From Archangiaceae bacterium (GTDB taxonomy: Bacteria > Myxococcota > Myxococcia > Myxococcales > Myxococcaceae): a stretch of 64,000 nt of DNA. Numbering within the stretch: position 1 is the stretch's first letter; each line of letters opens with the position of its first letter. The notes under the pieces were generated by a model that saw only the letters and a program-made list of their open reading frames with translations, searched no databases and was not told where the DNA came from. A program made the translations under genes and the position numbers. Shown piece after piece: positions 35,811 through 43,380 of the stretch. Where the stretch lies: contig JADJNS010000001.1 of assembly GCA_016714225.1 (NCBI GenBank), positions 62,001 to 126,000 on the forward strand. The letters are read 5' to 3'.

Positions 35811-36187
35811 CGGCTGCGCAGCCACTCCATCGCCTCGCGCCGGTTGCCGAACAGGCGCATCGGCACCGGCGCGCGGTTCAGGCCGAGAAAGAAGTTGGCG
35901 ATCATGCGCGAGAGCGGAGTGCCGAACACCATCGCCAGCGCGCTCACCACCCGCGCGCTCTCGGGCCGCGCGTAGTGCATGCGCGCGTCGCGGTCGATGC
36001 CCTTGACCCGCGACATGTCGACCAGCATCGGCCGCGGAGTGCCCCCGCCCAGCTCGGTGGTCGCATTCATGTTCTCGATGGCGTCGCCCAACGACTGCTG
36101 GGTGTTGGGCATTTGCATCGACTGCAAGATGCCGTGCTCGTCGAGCCAGATTTTGCCGGTGCGGGTCGTGATGAAGTCGTAGTGCAT
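35807..36187 (-). CDS. Small STAS/SpoIIAA-like protein
   Basis: A 126-residue protein with a layout like STAS/SEC14 or DUF7793-type proteins: IWLDEHGILQSMQMPN, RPMLVDMSRVKGIDRDARMHY, then VVSALAMVFGTPLSRMIANFF and the ending PVPMRLFGNRREAMEWLRS, which matches the typical xLFxDxxEAxxWL tail. It overlaps the histidine kinase gene by 4 bp and so probably feeds into or receives from it. ATG 36187 is the first start that gives a compact protein; upstream sequence is part of a 157-bp intergenic stretch before the divergent aldehyde dehydrogenase gene. Confidence 0.7.
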   Translation of the reverse strand: MHYDFITTRTGKIWLDEHGILQSMQMPNTQQSLGDAIENMNATTELGGGTPRPMLVDMSRVKGIDRDARMHYARPESARVVSALAMVFGTPLSRMIANFFLGLNRAPVPMRLFGNRREAMEWLRSR

Positions 36188-36344
36188 GGCTGGTGCCGAG
36201 TTGATCCACCCTCCGTGCCGCGCGCAGGCGGGCGAGAGCGCTCGAAGCGCTGCGGGGCAACGGCGACCTGCGCTCTTTCTCACCCCAGTCACGACTGACC
36301 CGCTCGCTTGACGGGCGGAGCACATCGGCGTTGTCTGCCGCACC

Positions 36345-37742
36345 ATGCCCTCCACCAGCACCATGCGCGAAGTGTTCGAGAAGCAGCAGCAGACGGCGCT
36401 GCGGCTGCGCTCGTCGACGGCGAAAGAGCGCAACGCCAAGATTCGACGCCTGCGCGACGCGGTGCTGGGCCGGCTCGACGTGTGGCACGAGGCGGCGTGG
36501 GCCGACTTCAAGAAGCCGAAGGCCGAGGTCGAGACCACCGAGCTGTTGCCCATCGCGATGGAGGCGAACGACCACCTGCGGCACCTCGCGCAGTGGATGA
36601 AGCCTCAGCGGGTGCCGGCGTCGGTGGTGTCGGCGGGGCTGTCGGGGCACATTCGCCACGAGCCGCGCGGGCGCTGCCTCATCATCTCGCCGTGGAACTA
36701 CCCCATCAACCTCACCTTCGCGCCGCTCATCTGCGCCATCGGCGCGGGCAACACCGCCATGCTCAAGCCGTCAGAGCTGACGCCGCACCTGAGCGCGGCG
36801 ATGGCGAAGCTGGTGAAAGAGGTGTTCAGCGAAGACGAGGTGGCGCTGTTCGAAGGTGACGCACAGGTCTCGCAGGCGCTGCTCGAGCTGCCGTTCGACC
36901 ACATCTTCTTCACCGGCAGCCCGGCGATCGGCAAGGTGGTGATGACCGCCGCGGCGAAGCACCTCACCTCGGTGACGCTCGAGCTGGGCGGCAAGAGCCC
37001 CAGCATCGTCGACGAGGGCGCCGACCTGAAGCTCGCCGCGCTGAACGTGCTGTGGGGCAAGTGCACGAACGCGGGGCAGACCTGCATCGCGCCCGACCAC
37101 GTCTACGTGCACGCGCGGGTGAAAGACCGCTTCCTCGAAGAGTGCCGCGCGGTGCTGGCGAAGACCCACGACCCGAAGGGCGAGCACTACGCGCGCATCG
37201 TCAACGCGCGGCACCTGGGGCGCCTCAAGGGGCTGCTCGACGACGCCAAGGCGAAGGGCGGCAAGGTGCTGCTCGGCGGCACGGTCGACGACGCAGACAG
37301 CTACATCGCGCCCACGCTCATCGAGGGCATGAGCCCCGACGCGCGCATCATGCACGAGGAAGTCTTCGGCCCGCTGCTGCCGGTCATCACCTTCACCGAC
37401 CTGTCAGAGGTGATTCAGCGCATCAACGCCGACCCGAAGCCGCTCGCGCTGTACCTGTACAGCAAGAACGAGCGGCACGTGCAGCGCGTGCTGGCCGAGA
37501 CCTCGTCGGGCGGCGCGTGCATCAACCACTGCCTGATTCAGTACATGCACCCGAACCTGCCGTTCGGCGGAGTGAACAACTCAGGGCTGGGCAGCTCGCA
37601 CGGCATCTTCGGGTTCAAGGCCTTCAGCCACGAGCGCGCCGTGGTGCGCACCCAGGTCGCGCTGGCGGCGAAGCTGTTCGCCCCGGGCAAGGTGCCCGAC
37701 GCGATGCGCACCGCCGTGAACAAGCTGTGGAAGGCGCTGTAG
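36345..37742 (+). CDS. NAD(P)-dependent aldehyde dehydrogenase
   Basis: A 465-residue aldehyde dehydrogenase, which oxidises an aldehyde to the acid with NAD(P). The cofactor-binding region has PRGRCLIISPWNYPINLTFAP and FFTGSPAIGKVV; the catalytic base is E213 in VTLELGGKSP and the nucleophile C247 in NAGQTCIAPD. The short length (about 465) and the absence of an N-terminal extension fit the class 3 / fatty aldehyde dehydrogenase group. A hydrophobic/basic C-terminus (VRTQVALAAKLFAPGKVPDA) might associate with membranes. ATG 36345 has no clear ribosome-binding site. It is followed by a repeat-bearing 428-bp gap. Confidence 0.9.
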   Translation: MPSTSTMREVFEKQQQTALRLRSSTAKERNAKIRRLRDAVLGRLDVWHEAAWADFKKPKAEVETTELLPIAMEANDHLRHLAQWMKPQRVPASVVSAGLSGHIRHEPRGRCLIISPWNYPINLTFAPLICAIGAGNTAMLKPSELTPHLSAAMAKLVKEVFSEDEVALFEGDAQVSQALLELPFDHIFFTGSPAIGKVVMTAAAKHLTSVTLELGGKSPSIVDEGADLKLAALNVLWGKCTNAGQTCIAPDHVYVHARVKDRFLEECRAVLAKTHDPKGEHYARIVNARHLGRLKGLLDDAKAKGGKVLLGGTVDDADSYIAPTLIEGMSPDARIMHEEVFGPLLPVITFTDLSEVIQRINADPKPLALYLYSKNERHVQRVLAETSSGGACINHCLIQYMHPNLPFGGVNNSGLGSSHGIFGFKAFSHERAVVRTQVALAAKLFAPGKVPDAMRTAVNKLWKAL

Positions 37743-38170
37743 GGCCGCGAAGGCGCTGCCACGGGTAGCCACTGCGACGACGTCGAGCTCGCCCAGCGCG
37801 GCAGGCGAGCGTGCGCGGCGGGGGCGCTCGCCCCAGAGAGCACGGCGCGACGTGGGCCCCTCACCGCACGAGGGGCCAACAGGGGCGGCAGGCTGCGTCC
37901 AGCCGTGCAGACAAGCCGAAGTCACCGAGCGTTTTCGGAACTGGAAGGGCTTTTCGTCGCCCGCGACGAAATGCCGTTCCCCGAGAGGGCGCCTGGTGAC
38001 CGGGTCGCGCTCTGCGCGAAGGCGGTCGACTTTCCGCTCCGTGACGTGCTCAGTCCGAGCGAAGCGCGCCGTCGAAGCGGCCTCGCGCCACGAAGCGGAA
38101 CCTCGCCTGGAGGAGAACCGCGGGCGCCGTTCGACGCCGTGCCTCGCTCGGGGGTTCTTCAGCACGAAGC
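37743..38170. other. 428-bp non-coding gap with a palindromic repeat
   Basis: No convincing gene. Open frames in all phases encode no recognisable domain. It holds the third copy of the TTCGTCG-CCCG-CGACGAA palindrome (about 37930-37980) and resembles the 1809-2578 gap in composition. The hairpin may help terminate transcription between the convergent aldehyde dehydrogenase and oxygenase genes. Confidence 0.55.
37930..37980. repeat. Palindromic intergenic repeat, copy 3 (flanks inverted)
   Basis: Reads cggaactggaagggc, then TTTTCGTCG-CCCG-CGACGAAA, then tgccgttcc. The left flank matches the reverse complement of the right flank of copies 1 and 2 (gaactg-cagggctttt), while the CCCG loop keeps the same strand. 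So the element is inverted but its loop is not, or the core was converted. Confidence 0.6.
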
Positions 38171-38839
38171 TCAGGCGTCGAGGAACGTGCCGAGCAGCAG
38201 CCAGCGACGGGCCCCAGCGCGCCCCTGCAGCGGAGTGGTGTAGTGCCAGAACGGCAGGCGGTACGCGGTGACCAGGCCGTTCACCGCCACGCTCTGCTGC
38301 TCGCTGAAGTGGGCGTACGGCGCGTAGACCAGCAGCTGCTCGCGCACGGCGCCGTTGCACAGGCTCACGTGCACGTCGGTGTACCCATCGCGCGCGAGCG
38401 GCTCTTCGGGGTGGTGGTCGTGGTGCGGCCCCGCGTAGTCGCCCGGGCCGTACGCGAGCACCTGGGTGCCCCACTTCTTCCGCACCTTCCGCCCGCTCAC
38501 CACCTCGGCGAAGCGGCCGAACGTGTCCGACCGCAGCAGCGCCAGCGCGGTCTTCCCGGTCTTGCGCGCGGTGGAGCAGCGCACGGTCTTCGGCAGCTGC
38601 TCGGCGTAGTTCTCGGTGAGCCCCCAGATGCTCTGAGGGGGAATGCCGCGCTCCATCGGCACCAGCGCGTCGCCCAGCTCGCGCTCGAGCTTCGCCATCA
38701 ACGCGCGGCACTTCGCGCGGTCGAGCAAGCCGCCGTCGGAGACGAAGCGCTGGCCGGTCTTCAGAATGCCGGTGAGCTCGGTCACGCGCCCCTCGAGGGC
38801 GGCCTTGCCACGGCGCGTGAGCAGGTCGGCGAACTGCAT
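38171..38839 (-). CDS. 2-oxoglutarate/Fe(II)-type oxygenase-like protein
   Basis: A 222-residue protein whose C-terminal half resembles a 2OG-Fe(II) double-stranded beta-helix: H139-H140-D141 in AGPHHDHHPEEP (HxD), a distal His in LPFWHYTTPL (H199) and Arg residues after it (GARRWLLLG) that could bind 2-oxoglutarate. Strands such as TDVHVSLCNGAV and QLLVYAPYAHF fit the fold. Substrate unknown. Its ATG shares one base with the stop of the upstream methyltransferase gene (TGATG), so the two form an operon. Confidence in the family is moderate because only motif spacing supports it. Confidence 0.7.
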   Translation of the reverse strand: MQFADLLTRRGKAALEGRVTELTGILKTGQRFVSDGGLLDRAKCRALMAKLERELGDALVPMERGIPPQSIWGLTENYAEQLPKTVRCSTARKTGKTALALLRSDTFGRFAEVVSGRKVRKKWGTQVLAYGPGDYAGPHHDHHPEEPLARDGYTDVHVSLCNGAVREQLLVYAPYAHFSEQQSVAVNGLVTAYRLPFWHYTTPLQGRAGARRWLLLGTFLDA

Positions 38840-39653
38840 CACCGCTTCCGCGCCATGAGCTCGTAGACCGGGGGCAGCGCCACGAAGTCGCGCTCGCGCG
38901 TCATCGCGTCGTGCTCGGCGTGAAACGCGTCGGCGGCGGCCTGCTCGAGGTAGCCCATCTTCACCAGCTTGGGAGTGTACGAGCGCCACCAGCTCTCGGC
39001 CCAGGTCCACATCGCGTCTCCACGGCGGGCGACGCGCTGGTGCACCACCAGGTGCTCGACCTCGAGGCGGTGCTCGTGCAGCAGCGCGGGCAGGCGGCCC
39101 ACCACGTCGGGGTCTCCGCCGTTGTCGCGCCACGACTTCGCGGTCAGCTCGATGACGCGGGTGTACAGCTCGCGCCGCGGCGCCGCGCTCATCGCGGTGT
39201 AGTTGAAGTAGTCGTGCACGCAGAAGACGCCGCCGCTCTTCAGCGCGCGGGCGACGCCGGCGATGACGTCGCCGGGGCGCGGCACGAAGCACAGCACCCA
39301 GCGCGCGTACGCGGCGTCGAAGCTGCCGGCGGGCACGTCGAGTTGCTGCACGTCGCCGACCTGGGTCTGCAACTGCGCGAGCCCGCGCGCCGAGGCCTCG
39401 GCCTTGAGAAAGTCGACGAAGGCCACCGACTCGTCGACGGCGTGCACCTGGCCCGAAGGCCCGACGAGGTGCACGAGGTCGAACGCGGCCGCGCCGGGGC
39501 CGCAGCCGACGTCGAGCACCCGCGCGCCGGGCTTGATGCCGGCCTTGAGCCACAGCGCGTGCGCGGCGTCGGACCACAGCTGGTGCTGCAGGTACAGCCG
39601 GTCGAGCTCGACGCGGTCGCTGCCGAGCGGGTACTGGCGGCTCTGGTGTCCAT
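38839..39653 (-). CDS. Class I SAM-dependent methyltransferase (N-terminus probably frameshifted)
   Basis: The clear core runs from 39519: VLDVGCGPGAAAFDLVHL (SAM motif I), QVHAVDESVAFVDFLKAEA, LDVPAGSFDAAYARWVLCFV and LKSGGVFCVHDYFNY, as in Methyltransf_11/25 enzymes. Upstream in the same frame the protein-like sequence RQYPLGSDRVELDRLYLQHQ continues, yet no ATG, GTG or TTG lies in that frame before the stop of the next gene. The only ATG nearby (39653) is in another frame, so a single-base indel at about 39620-39650 is likely. It is co-transcribed with the oxygenase gene downstream. Substrate unknown. Confidence 0.7.
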
Positions 39654-39726
39654 GCGCGACCTGATACCGCGAGGGGCGCGGCGTTGCTGGCCGTTTTCGG
39701 ACCCGGCGGCGAGAAAGCGGCGCGCT

Positions 39727-40344
39727 TCAGGCGAGCAGCGAGTTGGTGCTCCAGAACTCGGCGACGTCGGGCGCGGCGGCCTTGGCCTTCTTCCAGAACT
39801 TGAGCGCCTCGGTCTTCTGGCCGAGCTTGGTGAGCACGCAGGCCTTGAGCGCGCAGGCGCGCGCGACCTCGGCGCCGGTCTCGGAAGCCGACTCGAGCTG
39901 CACGTCGAGCGTGATGCTGACGCTGTGCAGCTCTTCGTGCGGCACCTCGGTGCCGAGAATGCGGTTGAAGATTTCGTTGCACTCCATCGCGGCGACCTCG
40001 CGCACCTCGGTCGCCCAGGCGCGCTCGTTCACCTGCTCGAAGAAGAGCTCGAGCGCGTCGAGCGGGGGCTCGAGGTTGAAGCCGCCGGCGGCGCGGCACG
40101 CCTCGAGGTAGCCGCGGTAGGCGTCGAACGCCGCCTTCGCCTCGCGCAGCGCGATGAGCGCGAGAATGCGGGCGGTGAGCACGCGCGGCAGCGAGAGGCT
40201 CGACTTCTCCGCATGTTCGAGCACACGTAACGCGGCCCGCGGGTCTTCTTCGAGCAACTGCGGAAGCTCGCGGTCGAAGAAGACGGCTTCGTCAGGGTTG
40301 TGGGCCAACTTCTGAATCAGGGTCTCTGCATTCAGCGCGGACAT
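39727..40344 (-). CDS. Helical TPR-like protein
   Basis: A 205-residue, wholly helical protein with repeat-like helices (VLTARILALIALREAKAAFDAYRGYLEACR, ARACALKACVLTKLGQKTEALKFWKKAKAAAP), the latter a good TPR match. No signal peptide or membrane helix. Likely a cytoplasmic scaffold; I do not recognise a more specific family. It lies upstream of the methyltransferase/oxygenase pair on the same strand, with about 70 bp between it and the methyltransferase start, and downstream of a broken lipoprotein gene. Confidence 0.65.
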   Translation of the reverse strand: MSALNAETLIQKLAHNPDEAVFFDRELPQLLEEDPRAALRVLEHAEKSSLSLPRVLTARILALIALREAKAAFDAYRGYLEACRAAGGFNLEPPLDALELFFEQVNERAWATEVREVAAMECNEIFNRILGTEVPHEELHSVSITLDVQLESASETGAEVARACALKACVLTKLGQKTEALKFWKKAKAAAPDVAEFWSTNSLLA

Positions 40345-40386
40345 GGCGTTACTGATTAACCACGCCCCGCGCCGTTGGCGAGCCCC

Positions 40387-41145
40387 TCAGTTGCAGTACA
40401 GGCGGGGCACGTTGAAGCTGCCCGCGAGGCTGCCTGCAGTGCCACCATCCGAGTTCACCATCTGCGCGTTGAAGGTTCCCGTGACGTTCAGCACGCCGAT
40501 GGTGCTGAAGTTGACGTTGCCGCTGACGCCGAACGGCTGGTTGCCCACCGGGTTTGCGTTCACGCCGTTGCTGGAGAAGTGCGCGCGCGACACGATGCCC
40601 GCCGAGTTGATGATGCCGGTCACCGGGTAGTTGGTCGCGACCAGCGAACCGCCGTCGGTCGGCGTGGCGCCAATCAACAGCCTCGAACTCGACCCCGGCG
40701 TCGGGCGCCCTGCAGGGGTTCGCCCACGCGGTGTCGGTGGCGAGCACCGAGATGCGGTTCGCGTTCACGAATGCGAAGGCCTGAACCACGCTGATCGCCA
40801 GCGTGCCGGTGTTGGTCACCATGCCGCTGGAGGCGCCTGCGTGCCGGTGCCGGTGCTGCCCGCGGTGCCGGTGCCACCCGCGGTGCCGGTGCCGCCCGCG
40901 GTGCCGGTGCCGCCCGCGGTGCCGGTGCCGCCCGCAGTGCCGGTGCCGCCGCCGGTCGCAGTGCCGCCGCCGGTCGCAGTGCCCCCACCCGTCGAGCCGC
41001 CGCTGCCGCCCGAGCCGCCAGTGCCCCCGGCATGGCCGCTGCCCCCGCCTGCCGCCGAGCCCCCGGCGGTGCCGCCGTCGTCACCCGAGGGAGAACCGCA
41101 GGCGACCACCACCATCAGCAGAGACATTCCCAGAAGAGCGCGCAT
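40387..41145 (-). CDS. Gly/Thr-rich lipoprotein, frameshifted
   Basis: ATG 41145 starts a signal and lipobox (LLGMSLLMVVVACGSPSGDD) followed by a Gly/Thr/Ala repeat linker (GGTGTAGGTGTAGG) encoded by an 18-bp tandem repeat at about 40855-40960. The protein-like sequence then moves frame near 40820 (to VTNTGTLAISVVQAFAFVNA, ATDTAWANPCR) and again near 40690 (to SRLLIGATPTDGGSLVATNY, ...GSFNVPRLYCN), ending at 40387. Rejoined, this would be one lipoprotein of about 250 residues. Two small indels, sequencing error or real decay, must be assumed. Function unknown. It lies 21 bp downstream of the spermidine-synthase-like gene. Confidence 0.65.
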
Positions 41146-41166
41146 GTGGCGTGCGCCCTTAGCCCA

Positions 41167-42675
41167 TCAGTTCCAGCGTCTCCACTCCTCCTCGTAGTAG
41201 TGGACGAGCACCTGGTTGTTGAGCCGGTTCACCTCGGCGGGCACTTCGTCCATGTCCTTGGGGAACTGGAAGAGCGTCGGCAGCGTGCTGTCGGAGAGAA
41301 ACGACAGCCCGTCGGGCAGCGCGTGCCGGGTCTCGAGCGCAGCCACCGACGCGAGCACGTAGCCCCACTCGCCGAAGCTCGGCACCCACGCGTGGTACGG
41401 GCGGGTCTGAAAGCCGGCGGCGCGAAGGGTGCGGTCGATGCACCAGAAGCTCTGCCGCGCGAACAGCGGAGACGTGCTCTGCACCACCGCCACGCCGCTC
41501 TCGCCGAGGGCGCCCTTGAGCAGCGCGTAGAACCGGGTGGTGTACAGCTTGCCGAGCGAGAAGTTGTTCGGGTCGGGGAAGTCGACGATGGCCACGTCCC
41601 ACGTCTCGGTTGGGGGCCGCTCGGCGAGAAAGCGCAGCGCGTCGTCGTTGAGCAGGTGCAGCCGCGGGTCTTCGAGCGAGGCGTGGTTGAGCTCGTGCAG
41701 CTCGGAGTACTTCGTCGCCAGCGAGGTGATGGCGGGGTCGAGGTCGACCAGCGTCACCGACTCGACCTCGGGGTAGCGCAGCACCTCGCGCGCGGCGAGG
41801 CCGTCGCCGCCGCCCAAGATCAGCACCCGCTTGCGCTCGCGCGCGGCCTGCATCACCGGGTGCACCAGCGCCTCGTGGTACCGGTACTCGTCGACGCTCG
41901 AGAACTGCAGGTTGCCGTTCAGGAAGAGCGAGAAGCCGCGGGCGCTGCGGGTGACCACGATGCGCTGGTAGGGGCTCGACTGCGCGTGCACCACCTCGTC
42001 GTGGTACAGCTGCTCTTCGAAGAGCAGCGTCATGCGGTCGCCGAGCACGAAGCCGCCGGTGAGCAGCACGCAGGCGATGACGCCCTTCACCCGCAGGCGC
42101 AGCGTGGTGCCGAGCTGCGACTCGAGCAGGAAGGTGCTCCACAGGCCGACCAGCGCGTTGAGCAGGCCGAACAGCAGCGAGGTGCGCACCAGGCCCAGCT
42201 TCGGCACCAGCACGATGGGAAAGAGGAGCGAGGCGAACAGCGCGCCCAGGTAGTCGAACGAGAGGATGCGCGAGACCAGGTCTTTGAACTGGAGCGAGTC
42301 CTTCAGAATGCGCATCAGCAGCGGAATCTCGAGGCCGACCAGGGTGCCGGTGAGCAGCACCGTCGCGTAGAGCGTGACGCGGAAGCTGGCGCCCTCGGAG
42401 AAGGTGAAGAAGAGGAACGGAGCCGAGATGCCGCCCACCAGCGCCACCGCCAGCTCGACCTCGATGAAGCGCGCCGCGAGGTTGCGCTCGAAGTAGCGGC
42501 TCACCCACGCGCCGATGCCCAGCGCCGAGAGGTAGACGCCGATGACGGTCGAGAACTGCGTCACCGAGTCGCCGAGCAGGTAGCTCGCCAGCGTGCCCAC
42601 GATGAGCTCGTAGATGAGCCCGCACGTGGCGATGATCAGCACCACCACGAACAGCGGCGAGATGGCGCGATTCAC
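41167..42675 (-). CDS. Membrane-fused polyamine aminopropyltransferase (spermidine synthase-like)
   Basis: A 502-residue protein. The N-terminal 210 residues hold six to seven membrane helices (FVVVLIIATCGLIYELIVGT, VTLYATVLLTGTLVGLEIPL, TSLLFGLLNALVGLWSTFLL). The C-terminal half is a spermidine synthase domain: SPYQRIVVTRS, LFLNGNLQFSSVDEYRYHEAL, VLILGGGDGLAAREVLRY, VTLVDLDPAITSLA, and DVAIVDFPDPNNFSLGKLYT. It would transfer an aminopropyl group from decarboxylated SAM. The IDFPDP loop differs from the usual DSSDP; related myxobacterial proteins may use other acceptors. GTG 42675 is chosen because further upstream the frame enters a MITE-like repeat. Confidence 0.85.
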   Translation of the reverse strand: MNRAISPLFVVVLIIATCGLIYELIVGTLASYLLGDSVTQFSTVIGVYLSALGIGAWVSRYFERNLAARFIEVELAVALVGGISAPFLFFTFSEGASFRVTLYATVLLTGTLVGLEIPLLMRILKDSLQFKDLVSRILSFDYLGALFASLLFPIVLVPKLGLVRTSLLFGLLNALVGLWSTFLLESQLGTTLRLRVKGVIACVLLTGGFVLGDRMTLLFEEQLYHDEVVHAQSSPYQRIVVTRSARGFSLFLNGNLQFSSVDEYRYHEALVHPVMQAARERKRVLILGGGDGLAAREVLRYPEVESVTLVDLDPAITSLATKYSELHELNHASLEDPRLHLLNDDALRFLAERPPTETWDVAIVDFPDPNNFSLGKLYTTRFYALLKGALGESGVAVVQSTSPLFARQSFWCIDRTLRAAGFQTRPYHAWVPSFGEWGYVLASVAALETRHALPDGLSFLSDSTLPTLFQFPKDMDEVPAEVNRLNNQVLVHYYEEEWRRWN

Positions 42676-42749
42676 GCCGGGGCTCTTACCAAGGCGAGAC
42701 CGGTCGGGGGGAGCGGAGTCGTTCAGTGGCTGACAGTTTTTCGAAGCCG

Positions 42750-42930
42750 CGCATGGTGAGCTCGTCGAACCATGCCGTCGCTCGCCGAAGGCTGAGCAGC
42801 ACATACTCCATCGTATGGCGGCAAACGCTGTGCTGCTTGAAGCATGGAGTGCGCGGCGTGGGTGCGTTCCACTTGGAGGGCACCCATTCGACTTCGGCAC
42901 GGCGTTCGCCGTGCCTCCGCGCAGGGTGAG
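42750..42930 (-). repeat. MITE-like dispersed repeat, copy B (reverse orientation)
   Basis: Reverse complement of the family at 34603 and 63695: CATGGTGAGC...TCGAACCATG at the left, ACATACTCCATCGTATGG and GCTGTGCTGCTTGAAGCATG in the middle, and GGGCACCCATTCGACTTCGG...GCAGGGTGAG at the right. It lies in the intergenic space between the divergent spermidine-synthase-like and globin genes, so it may carry or disrupt promoter sequence. Confidence 0.75.
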
Positions 42931-42939
42931 CGCTCTGTT

Positions 42940-43380
42940 ATGCACCCACCCGTGACGCAACTTCGCACCGGCAACTGGGTTCCCACCGAGACTGACTCTG
43001 CCTACTCACGGCTGGGCGGCAGCGACGCAGTTCGCGCGCTGGTCGAGGCGTTCTACGACGCGATGGACGCGAGCGAGCCCGAGCTGGCGAAGCTCCACGA
43101 GCTCGAGGCCGACGGCAAGGTCTCGCGCCGCACCCGCGACCGGTTCGGCATGTTCCTCATCGGCTGGCTGGGCGGCCCACAAGATTACATGGCGACACAC
43201 GGGCACCCGCGGCTGCGCATGCGCCACGCACGCGTGCCGGTCTCGACCGACATGCGCGACGCCTGGCTGCGCGCGATGCGGCAGGCGATGGACGCGCGCA
43301 AAATCGACGGCGACGTGCGCAGCTTTCTCGACGCGCGCTTCGCCGAGGTCGCCGACTTCTTGCGCAACCAGCTCACCTGA
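42940..43380 (+). CDS. Group II truncated haemoglobin (TrHbO type)
   Basis: A 146-residue globin that binds haem and, in this family, oxygen or other diatomic ligands. The signature region is near textbook: Y39 (B10), WLGGPQDYMATHGHPRLRMRH with proximal His H96 (F8), and W109 (G8) in DMRDAWLRAM. The helix A/B region is YSRLGGSDAVRALVEAFYDAM. The extra N-terminal 20 residues are unremarkable. ATG 42940 follows the right end of the MITE-like repeat. Its last bases overlap the stop of the convergent MYXO-CTERM gene. Confidence 0.9.
   Translation: MHPPVTQLRTGNWVPTETDSAYSRLGGSDAVRALVEAFYDAMDASEPELAKLHELEADGKVSRRTRDRFGMFLIGWLGGPQDYMATHGHPRLRMRHARVPVSTDMRDAWLRAMRQAMDARKIDGDVRSFLDARFAEVADFLRNQLT

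Noticed and set aside
42676..42960. N-terminal extension of the spermidine-synthase-like frame.
   Set aside because: The extension is a translation of MITE-like copy B; GTG 42675 begins directly before the first membrane helix.
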